A stretch of DNA of 64,000 nucleotides from Chondrilla cf. caribensis (GCA_964020155.1 OZ026557.1:3794966-3858965), one strand, 5' to 3'. Positions 1 to 19,334 are shown, counted from the first letter of the stretch. Numbers and translations: made by a program. Notes: a model not told the origin generated them from the sequence alone.

Positions 1-102
1 CTCTTACTGTGAAATATGATACAGCAATAATGCAATTCAATTTGTATAATGTTCAACTATTAAAAATAGTACGAAGTTATTTCATTGATATCTTTACTGT
101 AT

Positions 103-1183
103 TCAGAATCTATGCGGTACACTGTATTCCTTTTGATCTTCTTCCACTACAGCCCAGCCAAGTTGGGGTCTCAAATACAGTGTTTCTGGATCTTGCGTTA
201 CAGCCAGAAATCCACCAACGAAAGACATGTTAAACTCCTGGTCGAAGTAATGCCACACAAATGGAGCTTTGGACAAACCAGATGGAAATTTATCACTTGT
301 GAGTCCTCCAAAACAGCCCAGATCTATAGATTTCTCAAGGCATCGATTTCTCTCTGTTCCATTCGCTCCAACATATGGAAAGAGCTTGAGAATCCAACCA
401 GTGACATAAGGACCTCCGGATGCACTATTGATTTTGTACAGATCTGACCAGAATTTCTTGTTGACGTTACCAGAACTGGCAGCCACAAATTGATCCAATA
501 CAGGTAGCAAGTGAGGGATCCACCACTCGAGGTCGTACTTGGCTAGTTTAGCAGCATTGTCGCGAATCAGTTGCCAGTCGGATGTAGTCCCTTCAAGGGT
601 GATCTCAGGGATGCCACACATTGTATAAAATTCATATTTAAAGTACGATTTCATGGACTCCATTAGGACGATCTCGCAGACTGCCTTCTCGACGGGACCA
701 GTTGTGGAAAATTTGGGGAGGATACAGTCGTGACTCTCGGATCCAATGTAGTTCTTGATCTGATCCGTGAATTCCGGGAAGACCTCTTCCCACGGGTTTT
801 GCGATCCCTTCACGAAGTCGTCTCTACGGACGGAAATAGTGGCTTTCCCTTCATGAGACACGAAATGCTTTCTTAGCTGGTCGGCGTTAGCGTTGATGTG
901 GAAAGATAGTCCCTGGACGATGCATATATAGCCATATCATGTCGGGACTCAGCACGAGAGGATAATGACTGTTGAAGGCGACGTTCAGAGCCGTTTGGAA
1001 GGAATTACCCTGACCGGAAAATATCAGATCTACATTTCCGTTCGAAGACACAGCAAATGACTCAGGATCACGTCCTAGTTTTTCTTTCAAATAAATCTGG
1101 CTTGATTTTATCCAGGGGATAGTACTTTTCTCCACATCGGTAACAGGGAAAATCACTTTCTTCGAATTGTGTCCTTCGGCCAT
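103..1183 (-). pseudogene. DUF4419 family gene, copy 1, frameshifted
   Basis: Single-exon gene read right to left. It starts at the ATG ending at 1183, gives about 88 codons of the family N-terminus, then loses frame near 930-945, where TATATA stands in for the TA of its siblings (a 4-bp insertion). The remainder is open from 861 down to 103. Family landmarks are present: a SPDMIW motif before the break, then WEEVFPEF, FSTTGPVEKA, CGIPEITLEGT, LEWWIPHLLPVLDQFVAA and GGPYVTGWILKLFPY. These match what I know of the DUF4419 family, whose biochemical role is unknown. It stands head-to-head with the receptor gene at 2640. It is either a pseudogene or carries a sequence error; read coverage would decide. 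Confidence 0.85.
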
Positions 1184-1209
1184 TTTTGTCGGTTATGACG
1201 GATATACGT

Positions 1210-1236
1210 ACTGTACGTCACTCTTGGAGCGATACG
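1210..1236. promoter_or_regulatory. Conserved block just upstream of DUF4419 starts
   Basis: A block containing ACGTCACTCTTGG followed by GATACG lies about 30 bp before the copy 1 start codon. It recurs in the same place before copy 2 (about 9836), copy 4 (about 21600, slightly altered) and copy 6 (about 37440), and about 300 bp upstream of copy 3 (about 17525) because of an insertion there. It includes a TGACG (CRE/ATF-type) half site. A core-promoter role is inferred from conservation only. Confidence 0.4.
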
Positions 1237-2527
1237 TTTAAGTTCAAAGTTCAAACTATTTCCATCAGCATCAGAATTAGAAATCTTATAATTTATTTAT
1301 ATTTCAACGGGAGAACTTCACAGCACAATATAGCTAGTATAAAGGGGAATCCTGTAAATACATACATACGTAAATAAATGAATGAATAAGAAACCAAAAG
1401 TGGAAGAACAAGACATTGAAACAAACAACACCAATATTGAAAGAATAAATTTGAACAAGTGATTAAATTGCAGAAAAATGAATAAATAAAAATCAATCAA
1501 TGAATAGATAGTTTACATCCACAGCTAGGTTCGGCTAAAATATCAGGTTGACACACCTACTCCCCATGAGTTATGCAAGATGATGCTTAGCCTTCTCCTA
1601 TTCCCTCCAATACATTGAGTGCATGTGGTGCTAGGACCAGAATTTGGCCACTTAGCACCATCTTGAATAAATGAGGTTACGAAGATGGGGATTATTTCAT
1701 AATTTAGTTTGCATCCACAGATGTATAGGTCTGGTAAAAGTATTGTGTGGCAACAGTCTCGTTCAACCATGTTCGTTGATCACCGTTGATTGTATGTCAT
1801 CTCAAGCATGAGTAAAAATGGAGCATGTATATGTATATATATTTTCTCAATAGTCATCCAATCAAATTTTGAATATTTATACCTCGGCCACCATGTATAC
1901 TGCTCATTCAGCTATTATGATGGCCGTATGATGATGGTTCACTAGTCGGTAGTTCTCATAACGAACATATGTTAGAAGATATGTAATGAAACATGCGCAG
2001 TGCATGACATGAAGAAGATTCACAAAATAGTACTTGTTGCAAATCCCTAGCCTCGGCATTCACAAAGGTACATAAATGTCCAGAAATTGATCAGTTATAT
2101 AACTCTAAATATGCTAAAAACCCAGACAAAATATCATGCATGAGTTAACATTGTAACCGAACTCTCAGATCTGCTACCTGTAGTTTATAGTTTGTATATA
2201 TACTTATGGTACTTATTATGTGAATTAAATTTCTATTAATAGACCCTGGTTGTCTAGTGGCCATAGTATTTTTGCATAATATAATATTATATTATTATTA
2301 TGCACAACAGTATTAACTATTTTGTCTTACAATTTGATTAGTGTATGTGACATCCGTGAATGCAACTTATCTGCATGAAACAGAAAATGAAAATGTTCCA
2401 TTATTGACATACGAAAGCTTACATTTTTCCTTTCAAGATAAACAGAAAATTCCCATGTTATATGGGAAATATAGGATGACATGTAAATCGCTACAAATAT
2501 GGGGGACGTTTGAGACAAATGCCATCC
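1237..2527. other. Intergenic region between divergent genes
   Basis: About 1.3 kb of AT-rich DNA without a credible gene lies between the DUF4419 and receptor starts. Positions about 1505-1640 hold one unit of a dispersed repeat (landmark GGTTGACAC, then ATGAGTTATGCAAGATG) also seen near 10020, 21910 and in the 44-45 kb satellite. The receptor-proximal part (about 2160-2527) is recognisably shared by modules 2, 3, 5 and 6, so this is probably a shared regulatory region. Confidence 0.5.
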
Positions 2528-2534
2528 TATAAAG
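2528..2534 (+). promoter_or_regulatory. TATA-like box of receptor copy 1
   Basis: TATAAAG lies 112 bp before the receptor ATG. The same box with the same flanks is found before copies 2 (10825-10831), 3 relic (18245-18251) and 6 (39778-39784), and as TATAAGG before copy 5 (30049-30055). Its fixed distance of 106-112 bp to the start codon supports a core promoter. Confidence 0.55.
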
Positions 2535-2639
2535 AGCCTCATTTCAGTTTTTTGAGGAGGTGAACTATTTGTATCTTTTAAGTTCAAGATCTTGTTCTTA
2601 TCTTCAAAATCTTTGTTAGTTAACTTACATCTGTACATA

Positions 2640-6778
<4,139 letters not shown>

Positions 6779-8029
6779 TTTTGTTTGAAAGTTTTGGTAT
6801 TTATACTTGTATTGTACTGTGACAAAATTCACGCAAGAATATGTATTCAGTATATTTTTTCTGATGTTCAGTAATTTTGCTGGAATGGACTATAGCATCC
6901 ATTTCTAGCTCCACATAATGGCTGACAAGAAACCAATTCATCAAGTTTCAACCAGATATTCAAACTGTTCAGATAGCTAGAATGCTACATTATTTATATA
7001 AAGCAGCTCCAAAAGAAGGTAGGGTTTTTGCAATTGGCCACGTGCAGAGATCAAGATTGTTTCATGAGTTAGTTGATGTCCACAGATAGGTCTGACAAAT
7101 GTATCAGGTTAACAAGCTCTTCTCCCATCAGCAATGCAAGAAGGTGCTTGTCGTTTTCCCCCTATACTCTAATGCATACATAAAAATAATAAGTACCCAT
7201 GAAATTAGCTAGGGTAATACGGGCCATAAATGGAGATAGACATTGTTTCATAAGTAAGACTTAGTTCACCTCCCCAACTAGATTGGATAACAATATTAGG
7301 TTGACACACCTTCTCTCCCATACATGAGCTATGTATGCAAGAAGGTGATTAGCATCTTTCTCCCATGCATATATACTATACTGGGTCCCTAGAACCTACA
7401 ATAGGTTTATAGTATTAATCAGGCCCATATACAGGCTTTGTGAAAGGGGGGTACATTTTTCGTCCAGTTCATATCTGTCTGTCAACATACATACATGCCA
7501 TCACAATTATACAGGTCATCATTGAAGGTTTAATATCAATTAAGCACAACATGCAGCCTATGTCTAGTCATGTCACAAACATACATATATGCACAGAGTT
7601 CAATAATATCTACTCAGCATCAGATTGAATTACTGTGAAATTTGGAACATAAATTTGTGCCCTAGACAATGGTGGCACTTGGACAATTGTATTTTAGACA
7701 CAAAGGAGGGTTCAGTCGAGCCCCCTGGAACTCCCCCCCTGTGTACAGGTCTGTTAATGATAATAATAATGTAATGAATTGATAGAGAGCCAGTGGAGGT
7801 GAATGGGGCTTTGATGCTACTCCTGTGTTGCGGCAAATACGAAATGACATCAAAATCACTCCAAACACGGAGGGTTTGGCGTCTGTGTGACAACTGTCAT
7901 CAAAACTACAAGTCGACGCCGTGGCGTGGAAGCAAGTGGTGTATTTTGGGAGTTTCATTCAGAATCAGTTATCAAACAAAGTTGTTGTATTTCGCTAGTT
8001 TGTTATAAGTAACTTGTATCTGTGCTTGA
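6779..8029. other. Spacer with satellite-like repeat units
   Basis: No gene is supported. Positions about 7075-7400 contain two degenerate units of the repeat that forms the 44-45 kb satellite (AGGTTGACA, CTCTCCCAT, then GCAAGAAGGTGCTT). The block 7430-7740 recurs near 34800-35150, which marks module boundaries of the tandem array. Confidence 0.5.
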
Positions 8030-8260
8030 ATGGAAGATTCTAGTCCTAGTGCAGATCAAGCTGTTTCAGTGAAGTTGCTTTTGGATTCTTTCTCTTAGTC
8101 ATTGTTCTACTTTTTGTCCTTCCTGTTGGGTTGTTCTTTGGATGGAGAGACCCTGATGTGAACGAGTGGCAGAAGGAGAAAGCCTTTTCTACTGTTCAAG
8201 AACACATTGAAAATTGCACGAGTCAAAAGTATGAAGATATAGAAGACACTAAAGTGAGGG
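8030..8260 (+). pseudogene. Stray receptor exon 1, relic
   Basis: Clear match to receptor exon 1 from its ATG through the anchor segment to the conserved splice donor (AAA then GTGAGG near 8253). A small deletion after the seventh codon shifts the frame and gives an early stop, so it cannot make the anchor peptide. No exons 2-6 follow. It is probably left over from unequal exchange between modules. Confidence 0.75.
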
Positions 8261-8730
8261 CTGAGTCTTGTTACTGCACAAGTGTGATTAATTGTAGGTA
8301 ATATCCTAATAATTATTGCATTGTAATACCATCATGTAAATAAGTTTTAGGCGTCTGTGTGCATATGTGCATGCATATACATGTGTACATGCATATTATG
8401 TTGATGCCGATATTGTTAGAAGTTTTACTGGGGGTACCAAAAACAGGGGAGGTCATATTCACCTTGACACTGGCCCTGAAAAGCTGTCTGTGGTAGTGTT
8501 CGACGCCAAGTGCACGTGTGATTCTTTTTTCTGATTATATAGGCTTTACTTTCATCTTATTTCAATTGCTTAGCATACATTGTCCAAAGAAAATGATATA
8601 ATACATCAATAATATTCTTAATGACGCTCTTATTGTAAAATCTAATACAGTAATAATGCAATTCAATTTGTATAATGTTCAACTATTAAAAATAGAAAGA
8701 GTGATTTACATTGATATATCTTTACTGTAT

Positions 8731-9809
8731 TCAGAATCTATGCGGTACACTGTATTCCTTTTGATCTTCATCCACTACAGCCCAGCCAAGTTGGGGTCTC
8801 AAATACAGTGTTTCTGGATCTTGCGTTACAGCCAGAAATCCACCCACGAAAGACATGTTAAACTCCTGGTCGAAGTAATGCCACACAAATGGAGCTTTGG
8901 ACAAACCAGATGGAAATTTATCACTTGTGAGTCCTCCAAACCAGCCCAAATCTACAGATTTCTTCAGCCAACGATTTCTCTCTGTCCCATTTGCTCCAAT
9001 ATATGGAAAGAGCTTGAGAATCCAACCAGTGACGTAAGGACCTCCGGATGCACTATTGATTTTGTACACATCTGACCAGAATTTCTTGTTGACGTTTCCA
9101 GAACTGGCAGCCACAAATTGATCCAATACAGGTAGCAAGTGAGGGATCCACCACTCGAGGTCGTACTTGGCTAGTTTAGCAGCATTGTCGCGAATCAGTT
9201 GCCAGTCGGATGTAGTCCCTTCAAGGGTGATCTCAGGAATGCCACACAGTGTATAAAATTCATATTTAAAGTACGATTTCATGGACTCCATTAGGACGAT
9301 CTCGCAGACTGCCTTCTCGACGGGACCAGTTGTGGAAAATTTGGGGAGGATACAGTCGTGACTCTCGGATCCAATGTAGTTCTTGATCTGACCCGTGAAT
9401 TCCGGGAAGACCTCTTCCCACGGGTTTTGCGATCCCTTCATGAAGTCGTCTCTACGGATGGAAATAGTGGCTTTCCCTTCATGAGACACGAAATGCTTTC
9501 TTAGCTGTTCAGCGTTAGCGTTGATGTGGAAGGATAGTCCCTGGATGATACATAGCCATATCATGTCGGGACTCAGTACGAGAGGATAATGACTGTTGAA
9601 GGCGACGTTCAGAGCCGTTTGGAAGGAATTATAGCCTGACCGGAAAATATCAGATCTACATTTCCTTTCGAAGACACAGCAAATGACTCAGGATCACGTC
9701 CTAGCTTTTCTTTCAATTTAATCTGGCTTGATTTTATCCACGGCTTAGTACTTTTCTCCACATCGGAAACAGGGAAAGTCACTTTCTTGGAAGTATGTCT
9801 TTCAGCCAT
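8731..9809 (-). pseudogene. DUF4419 family gene, copy 2, frameshifted
   Basis: Same single-exon gene as copy 1. The N-terminal part runs from 9809 to about 9640, where TATA replaces the single TA found in copies 3 and 6 (2-bp insertion). The rest is open from 9564 down to 8731, including the full DUF4419 core and the C-terminal DEDQKEYSVPHRF. Only the one lesion is visible. It is head-to-head with receptor copy 2. Either a recent pseudogene or a sequence error. Confidence 0.85.
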
Positions 9810-10824
9810 TTTTATCGACTATGACGGAAATACTGTACGTCACTCTTGGATAGATACGTAAAAGTTCAAAGTTCAAATTATTTCCATCAGAATCAGAATT
9901 AGAAATCTTATCTTAACAAAAAAGAAACAATATTGAAAGAATAAATTTGAACAAGCGATCAAATTTAAATTGCAGAAAATGGATGGATAACAATCAATGA
10001 ATGAATAGATAGTTTACATCCACCTCTAGGTTCGGCTAAAATATTAGATTGGCACGCCTACTCCCCATGAGCTATACAAGATGATGCTTAGCCTTCTCTT
10101 ATTCCCTCCAAAACATTGAGTGCATGTGGTGCTGGGACTGGATATATCTTTCTATATAGTTATCTGGTTGAATTTTGAATATTTATATTTCTGCCACCGT
10201 ATACTGCTCATTCAGCTATCATGGTGGCCATATGATGATGGTTCACCAGTCGGTAGCTCTGAAAACGAATACATGTTAAGAGACATTCATTGAAGCATGC
10301 ACAGTGACGTGAAGAAGATTTACAAAATGGTACTTGTTGCAAGTCCCTAGCCTCGGTATTCATGAAGTATCTAGAAATTGATGAGTTAGATACTCTATAT
10401 ATATGCTAGGGACCCAGACAAATTAACATGCATGAGTTAACATTGTAACCGAACTCTCAGATCTGCTACCTGTAGTTTATAGTTTGTATAATATACTTAT
10501 GGTACTTATATGTTATGTGGATTAAAATTCTATTGTTACACCCTGAGTGTCTAGTGGCCATATAATTTTTGCATATTAATATAATAATATTAATATTATT
10601 ATGCACAACTATATTGACTTATACAATTTCAATAGTGTATATGATATCCGTGATATAGAATGCAACTCATCTGAAACAGAAAATGGTATCTTCAGTTCAA
10701 TGAAAATTAATATGAAAGCATATAATTTTCCTTTCAGATAACAGAAAATTCCCATGTTACGAAGAATATTGGATGACACGTAAATTGCTACAAATATGGG
10801 GAACTTGTGAAATAAATGCAATCT
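9810..10824. other. Intergenic region between divergent genes, module 2
   Basis: AT-rich with no supported gene. It holds the DUF4419-proximal conserved block (about 9836), one dispersed repeat unit (about 10015-10135) and the receptor upstream block shared with the other modules (about 10440-10824). Confidence 0.45.
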
Positions 10825-10936
10825 TATAAAGAGCCTAGCTCATTTCAGTTTTTCGAGGAGGTAAACTATTATAAGTTCTTATTCAGACTTCTTTTTCAGA
10901 ATCTTTGTTATTTTACTCGCAATTTACCTGTACATA

Positions 10937-14481
<3,545 letters not shown>

Positions 14482-15198
14482 AAGTTTCAACTTTGCATGA
14501 TATTAAAGTACCTCCGCCATTTACATAATATTCTGTTGTAGAGTCACATTTATTGGTATTTATACTTATATTGTACAAAATTCACTCATGTTTATATATA
14601 TTCACTATATTTTTTTCTGATTTTCATTTTGCTGGAATAGACTAGCATCCATTGCTAGCATCACATAATGTCTGACAAGAAACCAATTCATCAAGTTTTA
14701 ACTAAAATGCCACTAATATAATACATACATATACATGTATATATATATATATATAATAATATTATATAAAGGGCTGAGTCTTGTTACTGTACAAGTGTGA
14801 TTAATTGTAGACATTATCTTAATAATAATTGCATTGTAATACCATCATATAAATAAGTTTTAGGTATCCGTGTGTGTATATGTGCGTGCATATATATATA
14901 CATGTGCACATGTACGTTTCTGGCATAATGTGTGAGTGCGTATAATTGTCTACAATGTACATGTGCATGTCTATTATCTGTACTAGTCATGCAACTTATC
15001 TTGTGTACTCATGTATGTATGTATGTCCGCGTATATATTAAATAGTGTGGACCAACAAAGAGATACTTATAATAGTCGATGACGATACGAAAGCTTAACC
15101 GTATGTTGCCCGTAACTCTAGCTACATTCGGAGGTGCTTAATGTTTTGTCAATGTATGGGAGAATATAGGAGAAATAAATGCTAAGCACCTTTTTGAT
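14482..15198. other. Spacer after receptor copy 2
   Basis: No gene. Around 14764-14900 is a match to the DNA that follows stray exon 1 at 8253, so part of that relic region is present here without the exon. The rest is AT-rich with short AT repeats. Confidence 0.4.
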
Positions 15199-15200
15199 TA

Positions 15201-15359
15201 CAGTGGAACCTCTGAGACCTTGATTTTAGTCCTTATTACAAAGGTGTCCTCAATTCAGAGGTCACTTAATACACTACAGTACTACACTGGGACAAAGAAT
15301 GGTGTCCTTACTACAGAGGTTTCTGCTATTCAGAGGTTTGTAATAGAGAGGTTCCACTG
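15201..15359. mobile_element. 159-bp pogo/Tc1-mariner-type MITE
   Basis: The ends CAGTGGAACCTCT and AGAGGTTCCACTG are perfect inverted repeats, and TA flanks both sides (15199-15200, 15360-15361). Two internal direct repeats contain GGTGTCCT and CAGAGGT. The termini and TA duplication fit the pogo/Tigger branch of Tc1-mariner. It is non-coding. Confidence 0.85.
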
Positions 15360-15837
15360 TATAGGCTTACTTCTGAACAGCCCGTATATCTTCATTTAAT
15401 TTGTGACATCACCTGGGCTATATCATTTTTTATTACTTATGCGTTAAATGAAAAGGTGAAGTATTCGAAATTCAGTCATGCTTATCGGTTAGGTTTCTTT
15501 AGGTCATTACAATAAAGTAAATCTAACAATAACGTTACGTTTCTTTGCACACTTACACGGCGGCAACCGCATAACTGCTTATTGAATAAATGGCGTATTT
15601 TCGATAGACATAGAAATTCGAAAAAATTACATGAAAATATGTTTGACCCGTATCTCTGTTTATGCAACAGCGCGATAATACCTCGCGATAATTCTCAGAT
15701 CCTACCACATATCAATGATGAAGCTCTTACTGTAAAATCTGATACAGCAATAATACAATTCAATTTGCTATAATGTTCAAATACTAAATATAGTACAAAG
15801 AAATATTCATTGATATCTTTGCTGTATTCAGAATCTA

Positions 15838-16071
15838 TTCGTGTGATATTTCTGAACGCAGCCCTATCGAATCACTTGGTTCTTTAATGCAATGATCACA
15901 CAATAATTACTTCGAAATCTCAAACAGCAAAGACACAACCTAACAAAACTAAAAGACTACTCAAAAGTCACTGCCTATCGCTACTGTCCAGCTACACAAC
16001 TGCTCACCCACACTGACACACTTAATTAACATCAGACACCACATATAGGAAATTAAAGGACACTACAATGT
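15838..16071. other. Insertion at the 3' end of DUF4419 copy 3
   Basis: About 233 bp separates CAGAATCTAT from GTGGTACAC, which are adjacent in copies 5 and 6. The inserted DNA has no ORF and no convincing terminal repeats or target duplication. Close to its right junction the gene gains a stop that removes the usual last residues. Confidence 0.55.
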
Positions 16072-16079
16072 GGTACACG

Positions 16080-17201
16080 TTATTCCTTTTGATCTTCATC
16101 CACTACAGCCCAACCAAGCTGGGGTCTCAAATGAAGTGTTTCAGGATCTTGCATTACAGCCAGAAATCCACCGACGAAAGACATGTTAAACTCCTGGTCG
16201 AAGTAATGCCACACAAATGAAGCTTTGGACAAACCCGATGGAAATTTATCACTTGTCAGTCCTTCAAAACAATCCAGATCTACAGATTTCTCCAGCCATC
16301 GATTTCTCTGTGTTCCATCCGCTCTAACATATGGGAAGAGCTTGAGAATCCAACCAGTGACATAAGGACCTCCGGATGCACTATTGATTTTGTACAAATC
16401 TGACCAGAATTTCTTGTTGACATTACCAGAACTGGCAGCCACAAATTGATCCAATACAGGTAGCAGGTGAGGGATCCACCACTCGAGGTCGTACTTGGCT
16501 AGTTTAGCAGCATTGTCGCGAATCAGTTGCCAGTCGGATGTAGTCCCTTCAAGGGTGATCTCAGGGATGCCACACCGCGTATAAAATTCATATTTAAAGT
16601 ACGACTTCATGGACTCCATTAGGACGATCTCGCAGACTGCCTTCTCGACGGGACCAGTTGTGGAAAATTTGGGGAGGATACAGTCGTGACTCTCGGATCC
16701 AATGTAGTTCTTGATCTGACCCGTGAATTCCGGGAAGACCTCTTCCCACGGGTTTTGCGATCCCTTCACGAAGTCGTCTCTACGGACTTTAATAGTGGCT
16801 TCCCCTTCATGAGACACGAAATGCTTTTTTAGCTGGTCGGCGTTAGCGTTGATGTGGAAAGACAGTCCCTGGATGATACATAGCCATATCATGTCGGGAC
16901 TCAGCACGAGAGGATAATGACCGTTGAAGGCGGCCTCCAGAGCCGTTTGGAAGGAATTAGCCCGACCGGAAAATATCAGATCTACATTTCCGTTCGAAGA
17001 CACAGCAAATGACTCAGGATCACGTCCGAGTTTTTCTTTCAAATTTATCTGACTTGATTTTATCCACGGCTTAGTACTTTTCTCCACATCGGAAACAGGG
17101 AAAGTCACTTTATTCACATCAGAAACCGGGAAAGTCACTTTATTCACATCAGAAACAGGGAAAGTCACTTCCTCCGAACTGTGTCTTCCGCCCATCTTCA
17201 T
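16080..17201 (-). CDS. DUF4419 family protein, copy 3 (373 aa)
   Basis: Open single-exon gene. The start is the ATG ending at 17201 (MKMGG); a second ATG two codons on would also serve. Residues 11-35 are three tandem copies of a ten-residue unit (VTFPVSDVNK type), against one copy in most paralogs. The DUF4419 core follows with all family landmarks: PLVLSPDMIWLCIIQG, FSTTGPVEKA, CGIPEITLEG, WWIPHLLPVLDQF and GGPYVTGW. The C-terminus stops at DEDQKE, about nine residues early, because GAATAC has become GAATAA. No signal peptide or membrane segment is apparent, suggesting a cytosolic protein. Its partner receptor has been deleted to the promoter. Confidence 0.8.
   Translation of the reverse strand: MKMGGRHSSEEVTFPVSDVNKVTFPVSDVNKVTFPVSDVEKSTKPWIKSSQINLKEKLGRDPESFAVSSNGNVDLIFSGRANSFQTALEAAFNGHYPLVLSPDMIWLCIIQGLSFHINANADQLKKHFVSHEGEATIKVRRDDFVKGSQNPWEEVFPEFTGQIKNYIGSESHDCILPKFSTTGPVEKAVCEIVLMESMKSYFKYEFYTRCGIPEITLEGTTSDWQLIRDNAAKLAKYDLEWWIPHLLPVLDQFVAASSGNVNKKFWSDLYKINSASGGPYVTGWILKLFPYVRADGTQRNRWLEKSVDLDCFEGLTSDKFPSGLSKASFVWHYFDQEFNMSFVGGFLAVMQDPETLHLRPQLGWAVVDEDQKE
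17108..17172 (-). repeat. 30-bp in-frame coding repeat in DUF4419 copy 3
   Basis: The phrase GGGAAAGTCACTTTATTCAC is repeated with a 30-bp period, encoding ten residues per unit. Copy 5 has two units (about 29157-29205); copies 1, 2, 4 and 6 have one. The period is a multiple of three, so length changes keep the frame. Confidence 0.85.
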
Positions 17202-17362
17202 CGGCTACGACTGAAATATCATATCTACGCAATGCTATATGTAGGGATGACGCGAAAAATGTGGCGGCCTAAATCACGCATACATTAACCCTCCTACCCT
17301 CACCATACATTAAACAATTTACCACCTAAACTTTCATAAATAGCTTCATATCGAAAACAGAG

Positions 17363-17482
17363 AAAGTCACTTTCTTCCAGGGTATCTGCTACCTGTAATT
17401 TGTAGTTTGTATATATACTTATGGTACTTATTATGTGAATTAAATTTCTATTAATACACCCTGGAAGAAAGTGACTTTCTTC
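17363..17482. repeat. Inverted repeat with copied spacer upstream of DUF4419 copy 3
   Basis: GAAAGTCACTTTCTTCCAGG near 17364 faces its exact complement ending near 17482. The loop of about 77 bp matches the receptor-upstream DNA found at about 2173-2247 and 17893-17970. The arms derive from the DUF4419 N-terminal coding segment. This looks like a templated insertion. Confidence 0.75.
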
Positions 17483-17883
17483 TTACATCTTTCGGCTAGT
17501 TTTGTCGGCTATGACGGAATTACTGTACGCCACTCTTGGATCGATACGTACAAATTCAAAGTTCAAATTACCATCAGAATTAGAATTAGAAATCTTATAA
17601 TTTATTCATATTTCAATGGGAGATCTTCACAACATTCAGCTATCATGATGGCCGTATGATGATGGTTCACTAGTCGGTAGTTCTGATAACGAACACATGT
17701 TAGAAGATATTTAATGAAACATGCGCAGGGCATGACATGAAGAAGATTCACAAAATAGTACTTGTTGCAAGTCCCTGGCCTCGGCACTCACAAAGGTACA
17801 TAAATGTCCAGAAATTGATCAGTTATATACTCTAAATATGCTAAGAACCCAGACAAATTATCATGCATGAGTTAACATTGTAA

Positions 17884-18285
17884 CTGAACTGTCAGATCTG
17901 CTACCTGTAATTTGTAGTTTGTACTTATGGTACTTATTATGTGAATTAAATTTCTATTAATACACCCTGGTTGTCTAGTGGCCATATTATCTTTTGCATA
18001 TACATAATTATTATGCACAACAGTACTTAAACTATTTTGTCTTCAATTTCAATAGTGTATATATGTGACATCTGTGAATGCAACCTATCTGCATGAAGCA
18101 GAAAATGAAAATGTTCCATTCAATGAGATATGAAAGCTTATATTTTTCCTTTCACGATAAACAGAAATTTCCCATGTTACAGGAAATATAGGATGACACG
18201 TAACTCACTACAAATATGGGCAACTTGTGAGACAAATGTAATCCTATAAAGAGCTTCATTTCAGTTTTTTGAGGAGGTGAACTGT
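17884..18285 (+). pseudogene. Receptor copy 3 reduced to its promoter
   Basis: The conserved receptor upstream block is present, including TATAAAG at 18245-18251 and GAGGAGGTGAACT just before the break. At 18286 similarity ends about 85 bp before where exon 1 should start. No receptor exon follows before DUF4419 copy 4. DNA from the far spacer (see 18403) is joined instead, which indicates a deletion of the whole receptor body. Confidence 0.7.
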
Positions 18286-18402
18286 ATGTGTACATCGAAT
18301 CCTACTAGTATTGTCCACCGCAACATAGTGGAATTCACACAATATCATCCCTAAGTGATCTACACACATGTCAAATTCCTTTCTCTCTCCCCTGATCCTC
18401 AG

Positions 18403-18578
18403 CCCCCATCATTGTACTCTCTGTTCAAGTTTCTAAAGAATCAAGTCAGATGAAAACATTCATGTTTCGTTGCAAAACAGATTCAGTGGCTCAAAGTATC
18501 GACTATGCCAAAACTGTACATGAATACAGGAAAACCATTGTGCAAACATTCCATCTACAAGTACAGACCATTTGGTAG
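18403..18578 (+). other. Orphan terminal exon, copy a (unidentified)
   Basis: A pyrimidine-rich tract and CAG (ending 18402) precede an open stretch ending in TAG at 18576-18578. It is homologous to 35318-35508, with an in-frame 12-bp length difference and both copies open, which suggests past or present coding. The peptide (about 56 residues from the Ile codon at 18411, ending QVQTIW) is not one I recognise. It now lies about 150 bp downstream of the orphaned receptor 3 promoter. Confidence 0.4.
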
Positions 18579-18599
18579 TACCAAAAATATCAATAATTA

Positions 18600-19320
18600 T
18601 AATATTGCTGCCATTATTATAATAATATTATTGTAATGTTGTGTACCTGTACATGCAAGTAGTTTTGTGACATACATACATTCACCTCATGTATGTCATT
18701 GTGTAAAATATAGACATCTGTACATGTATGGATTACCTTTTTATCAACTCTATTAATTTGAAAATGTTACATAGTATAAATTCTTAATAATTTTTATATG
18801 AGAGCTAGGCTACAGTCTCAAACAGGTCAGCCGGAAAGCTAGGTCTCACAACTGGTCTTCCAGCCACAATGAATTCTTGTTAATCTATAATATATATACC
18901 ATGGCTTTATCCGCCAAACTCTCAGATTTATAATCCAGCACGTGCACATGTTCATGCAATAATAATAATTTTTCCCAATGCCAATATATTAATATATAAT
19001 GTATTATTATACAAGTACCAATGAATATCCAGTTATTCAGCCAAACTCGTTATAATCCACCATGAATAATATTATTATTCGAATTCTTTGAAAACAAATT
19101 GCGGCAGGTTAATGGGTATTCACTGTATATAGAGTGGTACTAGTGTCTTTAATTCTGCATTCATTTTGCAGAATATAGTATGATCAAGTATGTATAATAT
19201 ATAATATGCATGTGTGCAGTCTCTGTGGAAAGTCCCTGTAAAGCTGTCCATGATTGGATTCAACACCAAATGGCCATGGGTGACTTTTATATATTTTTTT
19301 CAAATTGTACACTTTAATTA
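18600..19320. other. AT-rich spacer
   Basis: No gene is supported. It continues the duplicated spacer shared with 35510-36180. Around 19210-19290 is a diverged piece (GGAAAGTCCCTGTAAAGCTG) of the SINE body seen at 47-62 kb. Confidence 0.4.
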
Positions 19321-19334
19321 TTGAAGTATAAGTA

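Noticed and set aside
8656..9075. Plus-strand frame opposite DUF4419 copy 2, with counterparts opposite copies 1, 4, 5 and 6
   Set aside because: It mirrors the conserved DUF4419 coding sequence and is not independently conserved.
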